Source of the DNA: Streptomyces sioyaensis
GTDB lineage: Bacteria > Actinomycetota > Actinomycetes > Streptomycetales > Streptomycetaceae
NCBI RefSeq assembly: GCF_004122735.1
Contig: NZ_SDIF01000009.1
Span: 55,925 to 119,924, forward strand
Reading direction: 5' to 3'
DNA length: 64,000 nucleotides
Within the stretch, counting starts at the first letter, position 1; each line of letters opens with the position of its first letter. The position numbers were made by a program, and so were the translations under genes. The notes beneath the pieces were generated by a model. It was given only the letters and a program-made list of their open reading frames with translations, did not search any database and had not been told where the DNA came from. Positions 1-8,456 of the stretch are shown here, in pieces.

Positions 1-2
1 CG

Positions 3-185
3 GTGAACCTCTTCGACTACGGCTCGAAGCACCACACGGCGCAGTCGTTCGCCCTCGCGCTGCGCGGCGCGGACGGTCACGACGGCCCCTTCTACTCCGT
101 CTCCCTCAAGGGCGAGAAGCCGCAGTTCAGCTGGAACGAGGCCGACGTGCTGAACTGGAACACCAAGAAGCCGTACGACTTCTGA
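3..185 (+). CDS. C-terminal end of an unidentified protein (partial)
   Basis: An open frame runs in from the left edge and stops at TGA 183-185, giving about 60 residues rich in aromatic and polar residues and ending in KKPYDF. Codon use is normal for the strand and two strong hairpins follow the stop, so this is probably the true 3' end of a gene whose start lies outside the window. I do not recognise the family. The GTG at position 3 is unlikely to be the real start because the frame is open to the window edge. Confidence 0.5.
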   Translation: MNLFDYGSKHHTAQSFALALRGADGHDGPFYSVSLKGEKPQFSWNEADVLNWNTKKPYDF

Positions 186-201
186 CGGCCTGTCGGCCAG
201 T

Positions 202-258
202 GCGTCACCTGCCCTGGTGACGCGCCGGTGCCCCCGACCCCGCGGTCGGGGGCACCGG
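202..258 (+). terminator. Tandem hairpins after the first gene
   Basis: Two inverted repeats follow the stop codon. The first has an 8-bp stem (202-209 with 216-223). The second has a 15-bp perfect stem (225-239 with 244-258) and a 4-nt loop. There is no T-run, as is usual in Streptomyces. The remaining bases up to 479 show no gene and probably hold the promoter of the response regulator. Confidence 0.7.
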
Positions 259-479
259 CATGGTGGCGACGTCGCTCTCGTCGAGCGGGCGCGTCTTCGG
301 CGCGGTCGACGACACGATGCGAGGGGCGCGATGCGTGTCCGTAGTGCGGCGCGGTTGCCGCGTCCGGTGTCTGCCTTACCCTTTCGTTCAGGTCGTCGGC
401 TGCGCGTGCGTAGGGCTGCGCGTGCGTACATTCGGGACTGATACCTCACCTGAATCGTCCGAACAGGAGTGAGCCGCTC

Positions 480-1217
480 GTGTCCTCGCCCGCCCCGGCC
501 GGGGCCTCGTCGCGACCTGTCCGCGTGTTGCTGGTGGAGGACGACGACCTGATGCGACGGTCCTTCGCCGTCGCCTTGGAGCGTTACGGCTACGAGATGA
601 CGGCCGCGGCCGACGGTCTCACGGGCCTTGAGCTCTTCCGCGACGAAAGCTTCGACCTGCTGATCCTGGACGTGATGCTGCCCGGTCTGGACGGGATCGG
701 CCTGTGCCGCAGGGTCCGGGAGACCAGCTTGGTGCCGGTCTTGATGATGTCCGCGCGCGGCGACGGGCTCGATGTCGTCGCCGGTCTGGAGGCCGGGGCG
801 GACGACTACGTGGTCAAGCCCGTGGACACGTACGTGCTGGTGGCGCGCATCCGCTCGCTGCTGCGGCGGGCGACCTACGCGCCCGCCCCGGGACCCGAGC
901 GGGCCGCGGACGAGGGGCCGCCGCCCGAGGGGGAGGTGCTGGTGTTCGGGGACCTGCGCATCGACACCGCCGGCATGGAGGTGTTCGTCTCCGGAAGCCC
1001 GGTGGCGCTGACCCCGACCGAGCTGAAGCTGCTCCTGGAGTTCGCCGCCCACCCGGGCGTCGTACTGGAGCGGCACACCCTGCTGCGCAACGTGTGGGAG
1101 TACGGCTGGGACGGCGACAGCCGGGTCGTGGACCTGTGCGTGCAGCGGCTGCGCCGGAAGCTGGGGCGGGAGCGGATCGAAACGGTCCGCGGCTTCGGCT
1201 ACAAGCTCAGGCGCTGA
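480..1217 (+). CDS. OmpR-family response regulator
   Basis: A 245-residue two-component response regulator. The receiver domain (about residues 14-130) has the acidic pair EDDD near its start, the phospho-acceptor Asp64 in LILDVML, and the conserved Lys in VVKPVD. The C-terminal winged-helix domain (about 150-243) ends in VRGFGYKLRR, as in OmpR/PhoB proteins. The GTG start at 480 follows an AGGAGTGAG ribosome site. The kinase gene starts 5 nt downstream, so the two are co-transcribed. The layout is like CseB/CseC and other envelope-stress or peptide-sensing pairs. Targets are not visible, but the ABC exporter immediately downstream is the obvious candidate. Confidence 0.93.
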   Translation: MSSPAPAGASSRPVRVLLVEDDDLMRRSFAVALERYGYEMTAAADGLTGLELFRDESFDLLILDVMLPGLDGIGLCRRVRETSLVPVLMMSARGDGLDVVAGLEAGADDYVVKPVDTYVLVARIRSLLRRATYAPAPGPERAADEGPPPEGEVLVFGDLRIDTAGMEVFVSGSPVALTPTELKLLLEFAAHPGVVLERHTLLRNVWEYGWDGDSRVVDLCVQRLRRKLGRERIETVRGFGYKLRR

Positions 1218-1222
1218 GGGCG

Positions 1223-2494
1223 GTGCGTGTGTTCCGGCGGCCGAGGCCGGACCTGTCGTCCCTGCGCTGGAAGATCGCCGCGCTGGCCGCGGTCACCGCC
1301 TTCCTGGTCGTGGCGGCGGTGGGTGTGCTGGTGCACGTGTGGACCGCGGACGACATCCGCTACCGGGCCGAAGCGCAGGCGTTCAACGGGCTGTACTCGG
1401 CCATGGACACCTACCGGCGCACCAAAACCCTCGCGGACGGAGCCGAGCTGGATCCGGCCGGGCTGCCCCTCGTGCTGCGGCACCCCGTCGACGGCAAGCG
1501 GCACACGGCTTACGACGGGCGTGTCGAGGGGAATGCGGGCCCCAGCTTCTGGGCCGCCCAGCGGGTCGACGGCCCGGGCAGCCGGGTGCTGGCGGTGCAG
1601 GTCAACATGAGTCCGGAGCTGCACACTCTGCGCCAACTCGACGTGACCATGGCGGCGGCCTCGCTGGTCGCGCTCGCGGCGGCCGTGCCGCTGACGGTCT
1701 ACGGGGCCGGGTTGCTGGCCCGCAGGCTGCGGCGGGTCTCCGAGACCGCAGGCCGGATCTCCGCCGGGGACCTGGACGCCCGCACCGGGCCCACCAAGGG
1801 CCGCGACGAGGTGGCCGAGATCGCCGCCACCGTCGATCGTATGGCCGACGGTCTCAGCCAACTGCTCCGCACCGAGCGGCAGTTCACCGCGGACGTGGCC
1901 CATGAGCTGCGCACCCCCGTCGGCGGTCTGCTGGCCGCCGCCGACCTGCTGCCGGCCGGTGAGACGGAGGATCTGCTGCGGGCCCGGGTGCGGGATCTGC
2001 GTGGCCTGGTGGAGGACCTGCTGGAGATCTCCCGACTGGACGCCGGGGCCGAGCGGCCGGTCCCTGCCCGGGTGCCGCTCGGCGCCGTCGTCTCCGAGGC
2101 CGTGGCACGCACCGGTCTCCGCGTCGAGGTCACCGTCGCCGGGACGGAAGCCGATCGGACCGTGGAGACCGACCCGCGCCGTCTGGAGCGGATCGTCAGC
2201 AACCTCGTCGTCAACGCCCACCGGCACGGAGGGTCCCCGGTGGAGGTCACCGTCGAGGGCGGCCGTACGGTCGTCGTGCGCGACCACGGCCCCGGCTTCC
2301 CGGCAGACGTGCTGCTCCACGGTCCCCGCCGGTTCCAGACGGGTGCGACGGAGCGCGGAACGGGCCACGGCCTGGGCCTGACCATCGCCCTGGGCCAGGC
2401 CCGGCTCCTCGGCGCCGAGCTGCACCTGGAGAACGCCCCGGACGGCGGCGCCGTCGCCACCCTGCGCCTGCCGGCCCCACCATCCGGCGCCTAG
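1223..2494 (+). CDS. Sensor histidine kinase
   Basis: About 423 residues. One membrane helix lies near residues 15-38, then an extracytoplasmic domain of about 100 residues, and a second helix (LVALAAAVPLTVYGAGLL). A HAMP segment follows, then a HisKA motif VAHELRTP with phospho-acceptor His about 227, and a HATPase domain with N-box (NLVVNAHRHGG), G1 (DHGPGF) and G2 (GTGHGLGL) motifs. The frame is open far upstream, but only the part after the regulator stop is coding. GTG 1223 (or GTG 1229) is the likely start, 5 nt after the regulator. The sensed signal is unknown; the small sensor domain fits an envelope or peptide stimulus. Confidence 0.9.
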   Translation: MRVFRRPRPDLSSLRWKIAALAAVTAFLVVAAVGVLVHVWTADDIRYRAEAQAFNGLYSAMDTYRRTKTLADGAELDPAGLPLVLRHPVDGKRHTAYDGRVEGNAGPSFWAAQRVDGPGSRVLAVQVNMSPELHTLRQLDVTMAAASLVALAAAVPLTVYGAGLLARRLRRVSETAGRISAGDLDARTGPTKGRDEVAEIAATVDRMADGLSQLLRTERQFTADVAHELRTPVGGLLAAADLLPAGETEDLLRARVRDLRGLVEDLLEISRLDAGAERPVPARVPLGAVVSEAVARTGLRVEVTVAGTEADRTVETDPRRLERIVSNLVVNAHRHGGSPVEVTVEGGRTVVVRDHGPGFPADVLLHGPRRFQTGATERGTGHGLGLTIALGQARLLGAELHLENAPDGGAVATLRLPAPPSGA

Positions 2495-2683
2495 GAACCG
2501 CCGCGTCGGCATGACGGCCCGGCGCCCACGGACCTGCTGCTACAGAACACGTCTCCGCCCCGCGCCGGCCCTACGGAACTGCTACAAAGCGGCGCGGTCG
2601 CCGATACACGGCGGCTCAGGCCCCGATACGTTTCCCGGACACCCTTCGACGTGCGCCCTTCCGCACCCGAAGAGGAGTCCCCC

Positions 2684-3466
2684 ATGTCCGCCACCCCCTT
2701 CGCCTCGCGCGCGCAGCACGCGGTGCCCGGGATCGCAGCCGCCACCTTCGACCTGTCGAAGGTCTACGGCAGCGGCGACACCCGTGTCGTAGCCCTGGAC
2801 CATGTCAGCATCGACTTCCGGGAGGGCGAGTTCACCGCGATCATGGGTCCTTCCGGCTGCGGCAAGTCCACGCTGATGCACTGTGCCGCCGGGCTCGACT
2901 CGCCCAGCTCCGGCTCGGTGCGCGTCGGCACCACCGAACTGAGCACGCTGAGCGACCGGCAGCTGACCGCGCTGCGCCGCGACCGGATCGGCTTCATCTT
3001 CCAGGCGTTCAACCTGCTGCCGACGCTGACCGCGCTGGAGAACATCACGCTGCCGCTGGCCCTCGCCGGACGCCACCCCGACCAGCAGTGGCTGGACCGC
3101 GTGGTCGCCATGGTCGGACTCTCCCAGCGCCTCGGTCACCGGCCCGCGCAGCTGTCCGGTGGGCAGCAGCAGCGCGTCGCGGTCGCCCGCGCCCTGGCCT
3201 CCCGCCCCGCGATCATCTTCGGCGACGAGCCCACCGGAAACCTCGACTCCCGCGCCGGGGCCGACGTCCTGGGCTTCCTGCGCGACTCGGTGCGCGAACT
3301 CGGCCAGACCGTGGTCATGGTCACCCACGACCCGGTCGCCGCCGGCTACGCCGACCGCGTGGTCTTCCTCTCCGACGGCCGCCCGGTCGACGAGATCACA
3401 CACCCCACCCCGGGCCGGGTCCTGGACCTGATGAAGAGCCTGGGCGCCCTCTCCTACACCAGCTGA
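2684..3466 (+). CDS. MacB/LolD-type ABC transporter ATPase
   Basis: A 260-residue ATPase with Walker A (GPSGCGKST), Q-loop (FQAFNLLPTLTALENI), signature (LSGGQQQR), Walker B followed by EPTGNLDS, and the H-loop (VTHD). EPTGNLDS is typical of the MacB/LolD subfamily, which pairs with FtsX-like permeases. ATG 2684 follows GAGGAG; an in-frame GTG at 2651 lacks such a site. It lies 70 bp before the permease gene. The pair probably exports a peptide or acts as a mechanotransmitter under control of the upstream two-component system. Confidence 0.93.
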   Translation: MSATPFASRAQHAVPGIAAATFDLSKVYGSGDTRVVALDHVSIDFREGEFTAIMGPSGCGKSTLMHCAAGLDSPSSGSVRVGTTELSTLSDRQLTALRRDRIGFIFQAFNLLPTLTALENITLPLALAGRHPDQQWLDRVVAMVGLSQRLGHRPAQLSGGQQQRVAVARALASRPAIIFGDEPTGNLDSRAGADVLGFLRDSVRELGQTVVMVTHDPVAAGYADRVVFLSDGRPVDEITHPTPGRVLDLMKSLGALSYTS

Positions 3467-3536
3467 GCCGCCCGCGCCCCAGCACCGACCCGGCCCACCG
3501 CTCGTATCCACCGAGCCCACGTCCCAGGAAGCCCCC

Positions 3537-6107
3537 ATGCTGAAAACAGCCCTGCGCAACCTCCTGGCGCACAAGGCCCGTCAGCTCATGACGCTCCTTG
3601 CCGTCTGTCTGGGGGCCGCGTTCGTCAGCGGCACCCTCGTCTTCGCAGACTCCACCGCCGCCGCCTCTCGCGATGCCATGTCGAAGAACTACGCCGACAT
3701 CGCGGTCACCGTGACCGCGAAGGAACCCCCGCCGGGGGCCACCCCACACCAGCAGACCAGCGCGCTCGACGACGCGCTCGCACGGAAATTGGCCGCCGTG
3801 TCCGGTGTCGCCGCCGTCCGGCCGTCGGCCGACGGCGTGGTCACCATGAATGCGGCCGACAACACCCCGCTACGGGTCAAGCAGGGGGCGAACCTGGCCG
3901 ACGCCTACCTACCCGGCACGGACGGCAAGGACAGCCGCTACCCGCTGGCCGAGGGCCGCGCCCCGAGGAACAGCGGCGAACTCGCCGTGGACGGCACCAC
4001 CGCCGCCGCCGGCGGCTTCCGCCTCGGCGACAAGGTCACCCTGGCCATCGACGGCCCGGTCATGACCAAGCGGCTCGTCGGCATCGTCACCACGAAGGAC
4101 ACCCGGGTGACCGCCGCCGGCACGCTCGCCCTGTTCGACAAGGCAACCGCCCAGAAGCTGTTCGCCTCCCCGGGCCACTACAGCAGCATCGATCTGTCCG
4201 CCGCACCCGGCACCGCCCCGTCCGAGCTCGCCCAGCGGGTCACCGACGTGCTCCCGACCGACCGCGCCGAGGCCACCACCGGCGCTGCCCTCGCCGACCA
4301 GCAGGCCATCCTCGTCAACACCCAGACCCGGGGCTACACGAAGCTGCCGCTGGTCTTCGCCGGGATCTCGCTGTTCATCGGCTCCTTCCTCATCATCAAC
4401 ACCTTCACGATGCTCGTCACCCGGCGCACCCGGGAGATCGCGCTGCTGCGGGCGATCGGCGCCACGCGCCGCCAGGTGTCCCGCTCCGTGCTCCTGGAGG
4501 CCCTCTTGGTCGGCCTCGTCGCATCGGGGGCCGGCTTCCTGCTCGGCCTCGGCATCGCCTCGGTGCTGCCCGACATCCTGAGCACCGACGGGAACACGCT
4601 GCCCCAAGGGCCTCTGGTGATCGGCCCGCGCTCGGTCGCGGCGGCGCTCGGCGTGGGCGTGGGCGTCACCGTGCTCGCCGCGTGGCTGCCGTCCCGCAAG
4701 GCCGCGAAGGTCGCGCCCATCGAGGCGATGCGCACGACGGAACAACCGCCCTCCGCCAAGCGGTCCCGGATCCGCGGCGTGGCGGGCCTTGCTCTCCTCG
4801 TCCTCGGCGCCGGTGTGCTGGTGTCGCTCTCGGGAGCGAAGGACGCCTCGGAGACGAACCTGCAGAACGCGATGGTCGGTTGCGCCGTCCTCGTCGCCGC
4901 CCTGATCGTCCTCGCGCCGATCCTCGCCTCCCCGGTGATCCGGCTGACCGGACGGCTGACCGGCCGCTTCGGGATCACCGGCCATCTCGCCCAGCAGAAC
5001 GCGCTCCGCGACCCGAGGCGCACCGCCGCCACCGCCGCCACTTTGATGATCAGCACCGGCCTCATCGCCGGGCTCGCCGTCATCGGCAACTCCACCGCGC
5101 AGGCCCTCGACAGCCAGGCCGCGGCCGGGCTCGGCGCCGACTACGTGATCAGCACCGGCACCCCCACCACCGCCATCGAATCGGCCGCCGTACATCGGGT
5201 GGGCGAGACCTCCGGCGTGCGGACCGCGACCGCCGTCTCGGACACCACCGCGACCATCGGCGGCAGCGTCCAGAGCATCTCCGGCGTCGACCCCGACACC
5301 GTGAACGACACCATGAAGCTCGACTTCGTCAGCGGCTCCGCAAAGGATCTCGGGCCGGGCCGGATCGCCGTCTCCCGCACCCTCGCCCAGAAAAACGGCG
5401 TGACCACGGGCAGCGAGCTCAACGTCGGCAACGTCGGCACGGACCCCAAGCAGCAGTTCACGAAGTACACCGTCGTGGGCGTCTACCAGGACAACCCCAT
5501 CGCCAAGGACGCGCTGGGCGTCCGCAGCGACGTGGCCAAGAACGCCTTCAAGCCCGGCTCCGTCCAGCGCATCCTGGTCCGCACCGACGGCGGCGCGGTC
5601 CCGACGACCGTCGAGAAGCAGCTGCGCACCGCCGTGAGCAACAGCCCGCTGATCACGGTGCAGGACCGCGAGCAACTCGTCACCCAGGCCGCCGGCACCC
5701 TGGGCGACCTGCTGAACGTGATGTACGGGATGCTCGCCGTCGGCGTCGCGATCAGCGCGCTCGGCATCGTCAACACCCTGGCCATGTCGGTCGCCGAACG
5801 CACCCGAGAGATCGGCGCCCTGCGGGCCCTCGGCATGGACCGCTCCGGCATCCGGCGGATGGTCCGCCTGGAGGCGGTGACCGTCGCCGCGTTCGGCACG
5901 CTACTCGGCCTGGCGGGCGGCCTGTTCGGCGCCTGGGCGGTCGGCTCGCTGGCCAACGCCGCGATGCCGCAGTACTCCCTGGCGCTGCCCTGGGGGACGC
6001 TGCTCCTCGTGTGCCTGCTCTCCCTCGCGATCGGCGTGCCGGCCGCCGCCGTCCCGGCCCGCCGGGCCGCCGCCCTGAGCCCGCTGGAGGCCGTTGCGGA
6101 GGGGTAA
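3537..6107 (+). CDS. FtsX/MacB-like ABC transporter permease
   Basis: An 856-residue permease with two FtsX modules. An N-terminal helix (about residues 15-35) precedes a large extracytoplasmic MacB_PCD-like domain. A first FtsX core of three helices follows (about 265-395, with TREIALLRAIGATRRQV), then a linker, two more helices, a second extracytoplasmic domain, and a second FtsX core (about 725-850, with TREIGALRALGMDRSGI). The two coupling-helix motifs are near duplicates, as expected for the long actinobacterial members of the family. It works with the ATPase just upstream. Its closeness to the RiPP locus makes self-resistance or peptide export possible, but the sequence does not prove it. 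Confidence 0.92.
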   Translation: MLKTALRNLLAHKARQLMTLLAVCLGAAFVSGTLVFADSTAAASRDAMSKNYADIAVTVTAKEPPPGATPHQQTSALDDALARKLAAVSGVAAVRPSADGVVTMNAADNTPLRVKQGANLADAYLPGTDGKDSRYPLAEGRAPRNSGELAVDGTTAAAGGFRLGDKVTLAIDGPVMTKRLVGIVTTKDTRVTAAGTLALFDKATAQKLFASPGHYSSIDLSAAPGTAPSELAQRVTDVLPTDRAEATTGAALADQQAILVNTQTRGYTKLPLVFAGISLFIGSFLIINTFTMLVTRRTREIALLRAIGATRRQVSRSVLLEALLVGLVASGAGFLLGLGIASVLPDILSTDGNTLPQGPLVIGPRSVAAALGVGVGVTVLAAWLPSRKAAKVAPIEAMRTTEQPPSAKRSRIRGVAGLALLVLGAGVLVSLSGAKDASETNLQNAMVGCAVLVAALIVLAPILASPVIRLTGRLTGRFGITGHLAQQNALRDPRRTAATAATLMISTGLIAGLAVIGNSTAQALDSQAAAGLGADYVISTGTPTTAIESAAVHRVGETSGVRTATAVSDTTATIGGSVQSISGVDPDTVNDTMKLDFVSGSAKDLGPGRIAVSRTLAQKNGVTTGSELNVGNVGTDPKQQFTKYTVVGVYQDNPIAKDALGVRSDVAKNAFKPGSVQRILVRTDGGAVPTTVEKQLRTAVSNSPLITVQDREQLVTQAAGTLGDLLNVMYGMLAVGVAISALGIVNTLAMSVAERTREIGALRALGMDRSGIRRMVRLEAVTVAAFGTLLGLAGGLFGAWAVGSLANAAMPQYSLALPWGTLLLVCLLSLAIGVPAAAVPARRAAALSPLEAVAEG

Positions 6108-6394
6108 CGCACGGCCTTGGAACTCCCTCGCCGTCACCCCGCTCCTGGCCGGAATTCACCCCGTGTGAGGGCATGCGAAGGGTGCCCAGCGGTGTGGCGG
6201 CCGCGCCCGATCGCGCGGGGTGTGCGGGCAAATCGGCAGACAGCGTGGCACGTGGCGCATGGTGAAGGATCAATTCCCCTTGATATGCCCCGGAGTGACG
6301 TGCTTTTCCAACTGTGTCCGGTTGAAGACTTATTGAGGGTTGTTTCCTTCTGCTTCAGTGGTACGCGTTGTGTCGCACCTACTGAGGAGGCCAT
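6108..6394 (+). promoter_or_regulatory. Leader region of the RiPP precursor gene
   Basis: No convincing gene here. The last 120 bases (about 6270-6390) are clearly less GC-rich than the neighbours, with runs such as TTGATATG, TTGAAGACTTATTGAGG and TTGTTTCC, which fits a promoter for the peptide gene. I cannot fix a -35/-10 pair with confidence. A good ribosome site, GAGGAGG (about 6384-6390), lies just before the ATG. Confidence 0.4.
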
Positions 6395-6562
6395 ATGGCC
6401 GAAGTCAAGAAGGTCGCCCGCCCCGCGGTCACCGCGTCGTCCCGTCCGTGCGCGTTCGTCTCGCCGGACAAGGGCAACGCCCCGACCATCACGCCCGCCC
6501 ACAAGCAGGCGGAGGTCGTCTCGGCCCCCGCTGAGCAGCGGAACGAGTGTGCGTCGGCCTAA
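6395..6562 (+). CDS. RiPP precursor peptide (55 residues)
   Basis: A short gene starting at ATG 6395, five bases after GAGGAGG, and ending with TAA at 6560. The peptide begins MAEVKKVARPAV, contains SRPCAFVSPDKGNAP, and ends QRNECASA. It has two cysteines (C19 and C52), a Lys/Arg/Pro-rich N-terminal part and a polar Ala/Ser/Thr-rich C-terminal part. Size, strong ribosome site, its own upstream region, a hairpin after the stop and an adjacent radical SAM/SPASM enzyme are the usual marks of a RiPP substrate. I recognise no known family. Which residues are modified is unknown; the cysteines and the NEC tail are candidates. Confidence 0.75.
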   Translation: MAEVKKVARPAVTASSRPCAFVSPDKGNAPTITPAHKQAEVVSAPAEQRNECASA

Positions 6563-6575
6563 GGGCTGAGGTTCC

Positions 6576-6605
6576 CCGGGGCCCCGCCCACCGGCCGGGC
6601 CCCGG
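6576..6605 (+). terminator. Hairpin between precursor and radical SAM gene
   Basis: A perfect 9-bp stem, CCGGGGCCC (6576-6584) with GGGCCCCGG (6597-6605), begins 13 bases after the precursor stop. Such hairpins often act as partial terminators or 3' stabilisers that keep precursor mRNA in excess over enzyme mRNA. The rest of the gap to 6762 is GC-rich and carries no clear gene. Confidence 0.5.
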
Positions 6606-6762
6606 TCTGTCGCGCGGGCCGGGCCGAGGGCCGGGACCGGTCCGCGTCCCACGGCTCCGCGCCCGGGGCCCTTTTCACCGACGCAGTGCCGTGTGCCGCG
6701 CCCCCAGGGACGCTCCGTACGTTGCGTCGGAAGTCGTGAGACGCAGGGAGAAGTCTTCAGCC

Positions 6763-8346
6763 ATGCAGAATTCGATGTATCAGTCCTCGCGCTACGTCCG
6801 CACCCTGCGTGCCGCGGGCAACCGGGATTTCACGTCGTTCGGAGGCCGGCTCGATTCCTATGAGGGCGACGAGCGGACCATGGCTTTTCATTCGCTCTTC
6901 GGAAATGCGCGGCTGATCGACCGGGACATCGTCGACCTTCTCACGGAGGCCTCCCAGGGCATCAGCTGGGAGCGACTGCGGGAGCGGGTCGACGACGACT
7001 CACTGCGCGACCTCGTCGAGGCCCGGTTCCTCGTCGAGGCGGGGCACGACGAGGCCGCGGAGATCGACGGGCTGCTGGAGAGCCGGCAGAGCGCACTCGG
7101 CAGCGGCGTGTTCCACTCCTCCATCCAGCTCGTGCTCACCAACGCCTGCAACTTCTCCTGCCAGGGCTGCTTCGCGTACAACTTCGACGGCGGCGTCGAG
7201 GAGCGCAACACCTCCGGCGAGTCGGTGAAACCCGGCCCGGTTCTGGTCGAACTGCGCCGCACGCGTGAGGTCGCGGGCCCCACCCGTCAGGACTCGGGCC
7301 CCACGTTCGCCAAGGGCGACTGGAACCACGGCGCGGACGAGGTCCGCAACCCCTCGATGCACATGTCGCGCGAGGTGGCCGAGAAGACCGTCAAGGAGGC
7401 CATCGAGCTGCGCAAGGCCAACGGCGGCGGCCATCTGACGGTGTCGTTCTTCGGCGGCGAGCCCACCCTGGCGCGGGGCACCATCCTGCACGTACTGCGC
7501 ACCTTCGGCGACAGCCACGACGGGGTCACCCTCTCCTACGACCTGACCAGCAACGGCTCCCGCATCGACGACGAGCTGCTGGCGGCGCTCGCCGAGCACC
7601 GCGTCGACACCACCGTCTCCATCGACTACCTGGTCCCGGAGACCGGCGAGTTCCGCGGCGGGCAGCAGCAGCGCACCTCGTGGGCCGTGGTCCGCAAGGC
7701 GATCCTCGACATGAAGGCCGCGGGCGTCCCGGTCAGCATCACCTCGGTGCTCTCCCAGTACACGTGGGACAAGTGGGGCACCCCGCTCATCGACTTCGTC
7801 GCCGAGGCCGGTCTGGAATCCCTGGACGTCATCGTGTCCTTCCAGGCCAAGGAGTTCTTCCAGCAGCACAGCCCGCACGACGTGGCGCAGCGGCTGCTGG
7901 CCGCCGTCGACTACGGACGTGAGCGCGGCGTGCAGCTCAGCGGCTACTGGTACCAGACCTTCCAGATGATCATCGATGAGGCCAAGTGGGCCGAGCAGGC
8001 CGACTACAAGACCTGTCCGGCGGTCGGCCGTCAGCTCTCCATCGAGCCCAACGGCAGTGTCTTCGCCTGCAAGGCCACCGCCCGCAAGCTGGGCACCATC
8101 GACGACTGGCGTGGCATCTTCTCCTCGCCCGCCTACCAGGACTACGGCATGCGGGCCTACACCAACGGCCCGGGCTGCCAGGGCTGTGAGCTCCAGGGCA
8201 CCTGCTCGGGCGGCTCCGCCGGAGCGCTGGAGGAGGAGAACGGCTCGATCCAGGTGATGTCGCCCGGCTACTGCGCCTACATGCGAGAGGTGGTGCAGGG
8301 CCTCCTGGAGCGTCATCACGCCCAGAGCCTCGCCACGCTGTCCTGA
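6763..8346 (+). CDS. Radical SAM/SPASM peptide maturase
   Basis: A 527-residue enzyme. An N-terminal region of about 120 residues (possible peptide-binding part) precedes the radical SAM motif C129-X3-C133-X2-C136 (CNFSCQGC). The GGEP motif (FFGGEPTL) follows. Between them is an unusually long charged insertion (about residues 137-210). The C-terminal SPASM domain shows C418, C436 (as GSVFAC), C472-X2-C475-X5-C481 and C504. The cysteine usually found four residues after C481 is a serine here. ATG 6763 is chosen because the product begins well and follows an AGGGAG-like site; the frame is open upstream. It should install a C-C, C-S or similar crosslink, or an epimerisation, in the adjacent peptide. 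Confidence 0.92.
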   Translation: MQNSMYQSSRYVRTLRAAGNRDFTSFGGRLDSYEGDERTMAFHSLFGNARLIDRDIVDLLTEASQGISWERLRERVDDDSLRDLVEARFLVEAGHDEAAEIDGLLESRQSALGSGVFHSSIQLVLTNACNFSCQGCFAYNFDGGVEERNTSGESVKPGPVLVELRRTREVAGPTRQDSGPTFAKGDWNHGADEVRNPSMHMSREVAEKTVKEAIELRKANGGGHLTVSFFGGEPTLARGTILHVLRTFGDSHDGVTLSYDLTSNGSRIDDELLAALAEHRVDTTVSIDYLVPETGEFRGGQQQRTSWAVVRKAILDMKAAGVPVSITSVLSQYTWDKWGTPLIDFVAEAGLESLDVIVSFQAKEFFQQHSPHDVAQRLLAAVDYGRERGVQLSGYWYQTFQMIIDEAKWAEQADYKTCPAVGRQLSIEPNGSVFACKATARKLGTIDDWRGIFSSPAYQDYGMRAYTNGPGCQGCELQGTCSGGSAGALEEENGSIQVMSPGYCAYMREVVQGLLERHHAQSLATLS

Positions 8347-8370
8347 GCCGGGCTCCGACGATCTCCGCAA

Positions 8371-8397
8371 CGGCCCGCCTCCGCGCGAGGCGGGCCG
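8371..8397 (+). terminator. Hairpin after the radical SAM gene
   Basis: A perfect 11-bp stem, CGGCCCGCCTC (8371-8381) and GAGGCGGGCCG (8387-8397), with a 5-nt loop, 25 bases after the stop. No T-run follows. It may reduce rather than stop transcription into the carbamoyltransferase gene. Confidence 0.55.
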
Positions 8398-8456
8398 CCG
8401 ATCCACGACCCGGCCCCACCACTCCGGTCCGGGCCGAGGAAGGGTGACTGGTTTCC

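Noticed and set aside
1199..2512. Long minus-strand open frame opposite the histidine kinase
   Set aside because: Shadow of the kinase gene: high-GC DNA leaves the complementary phase open. No domain is recognisable, and the plus-strand kinase motifs are complete.
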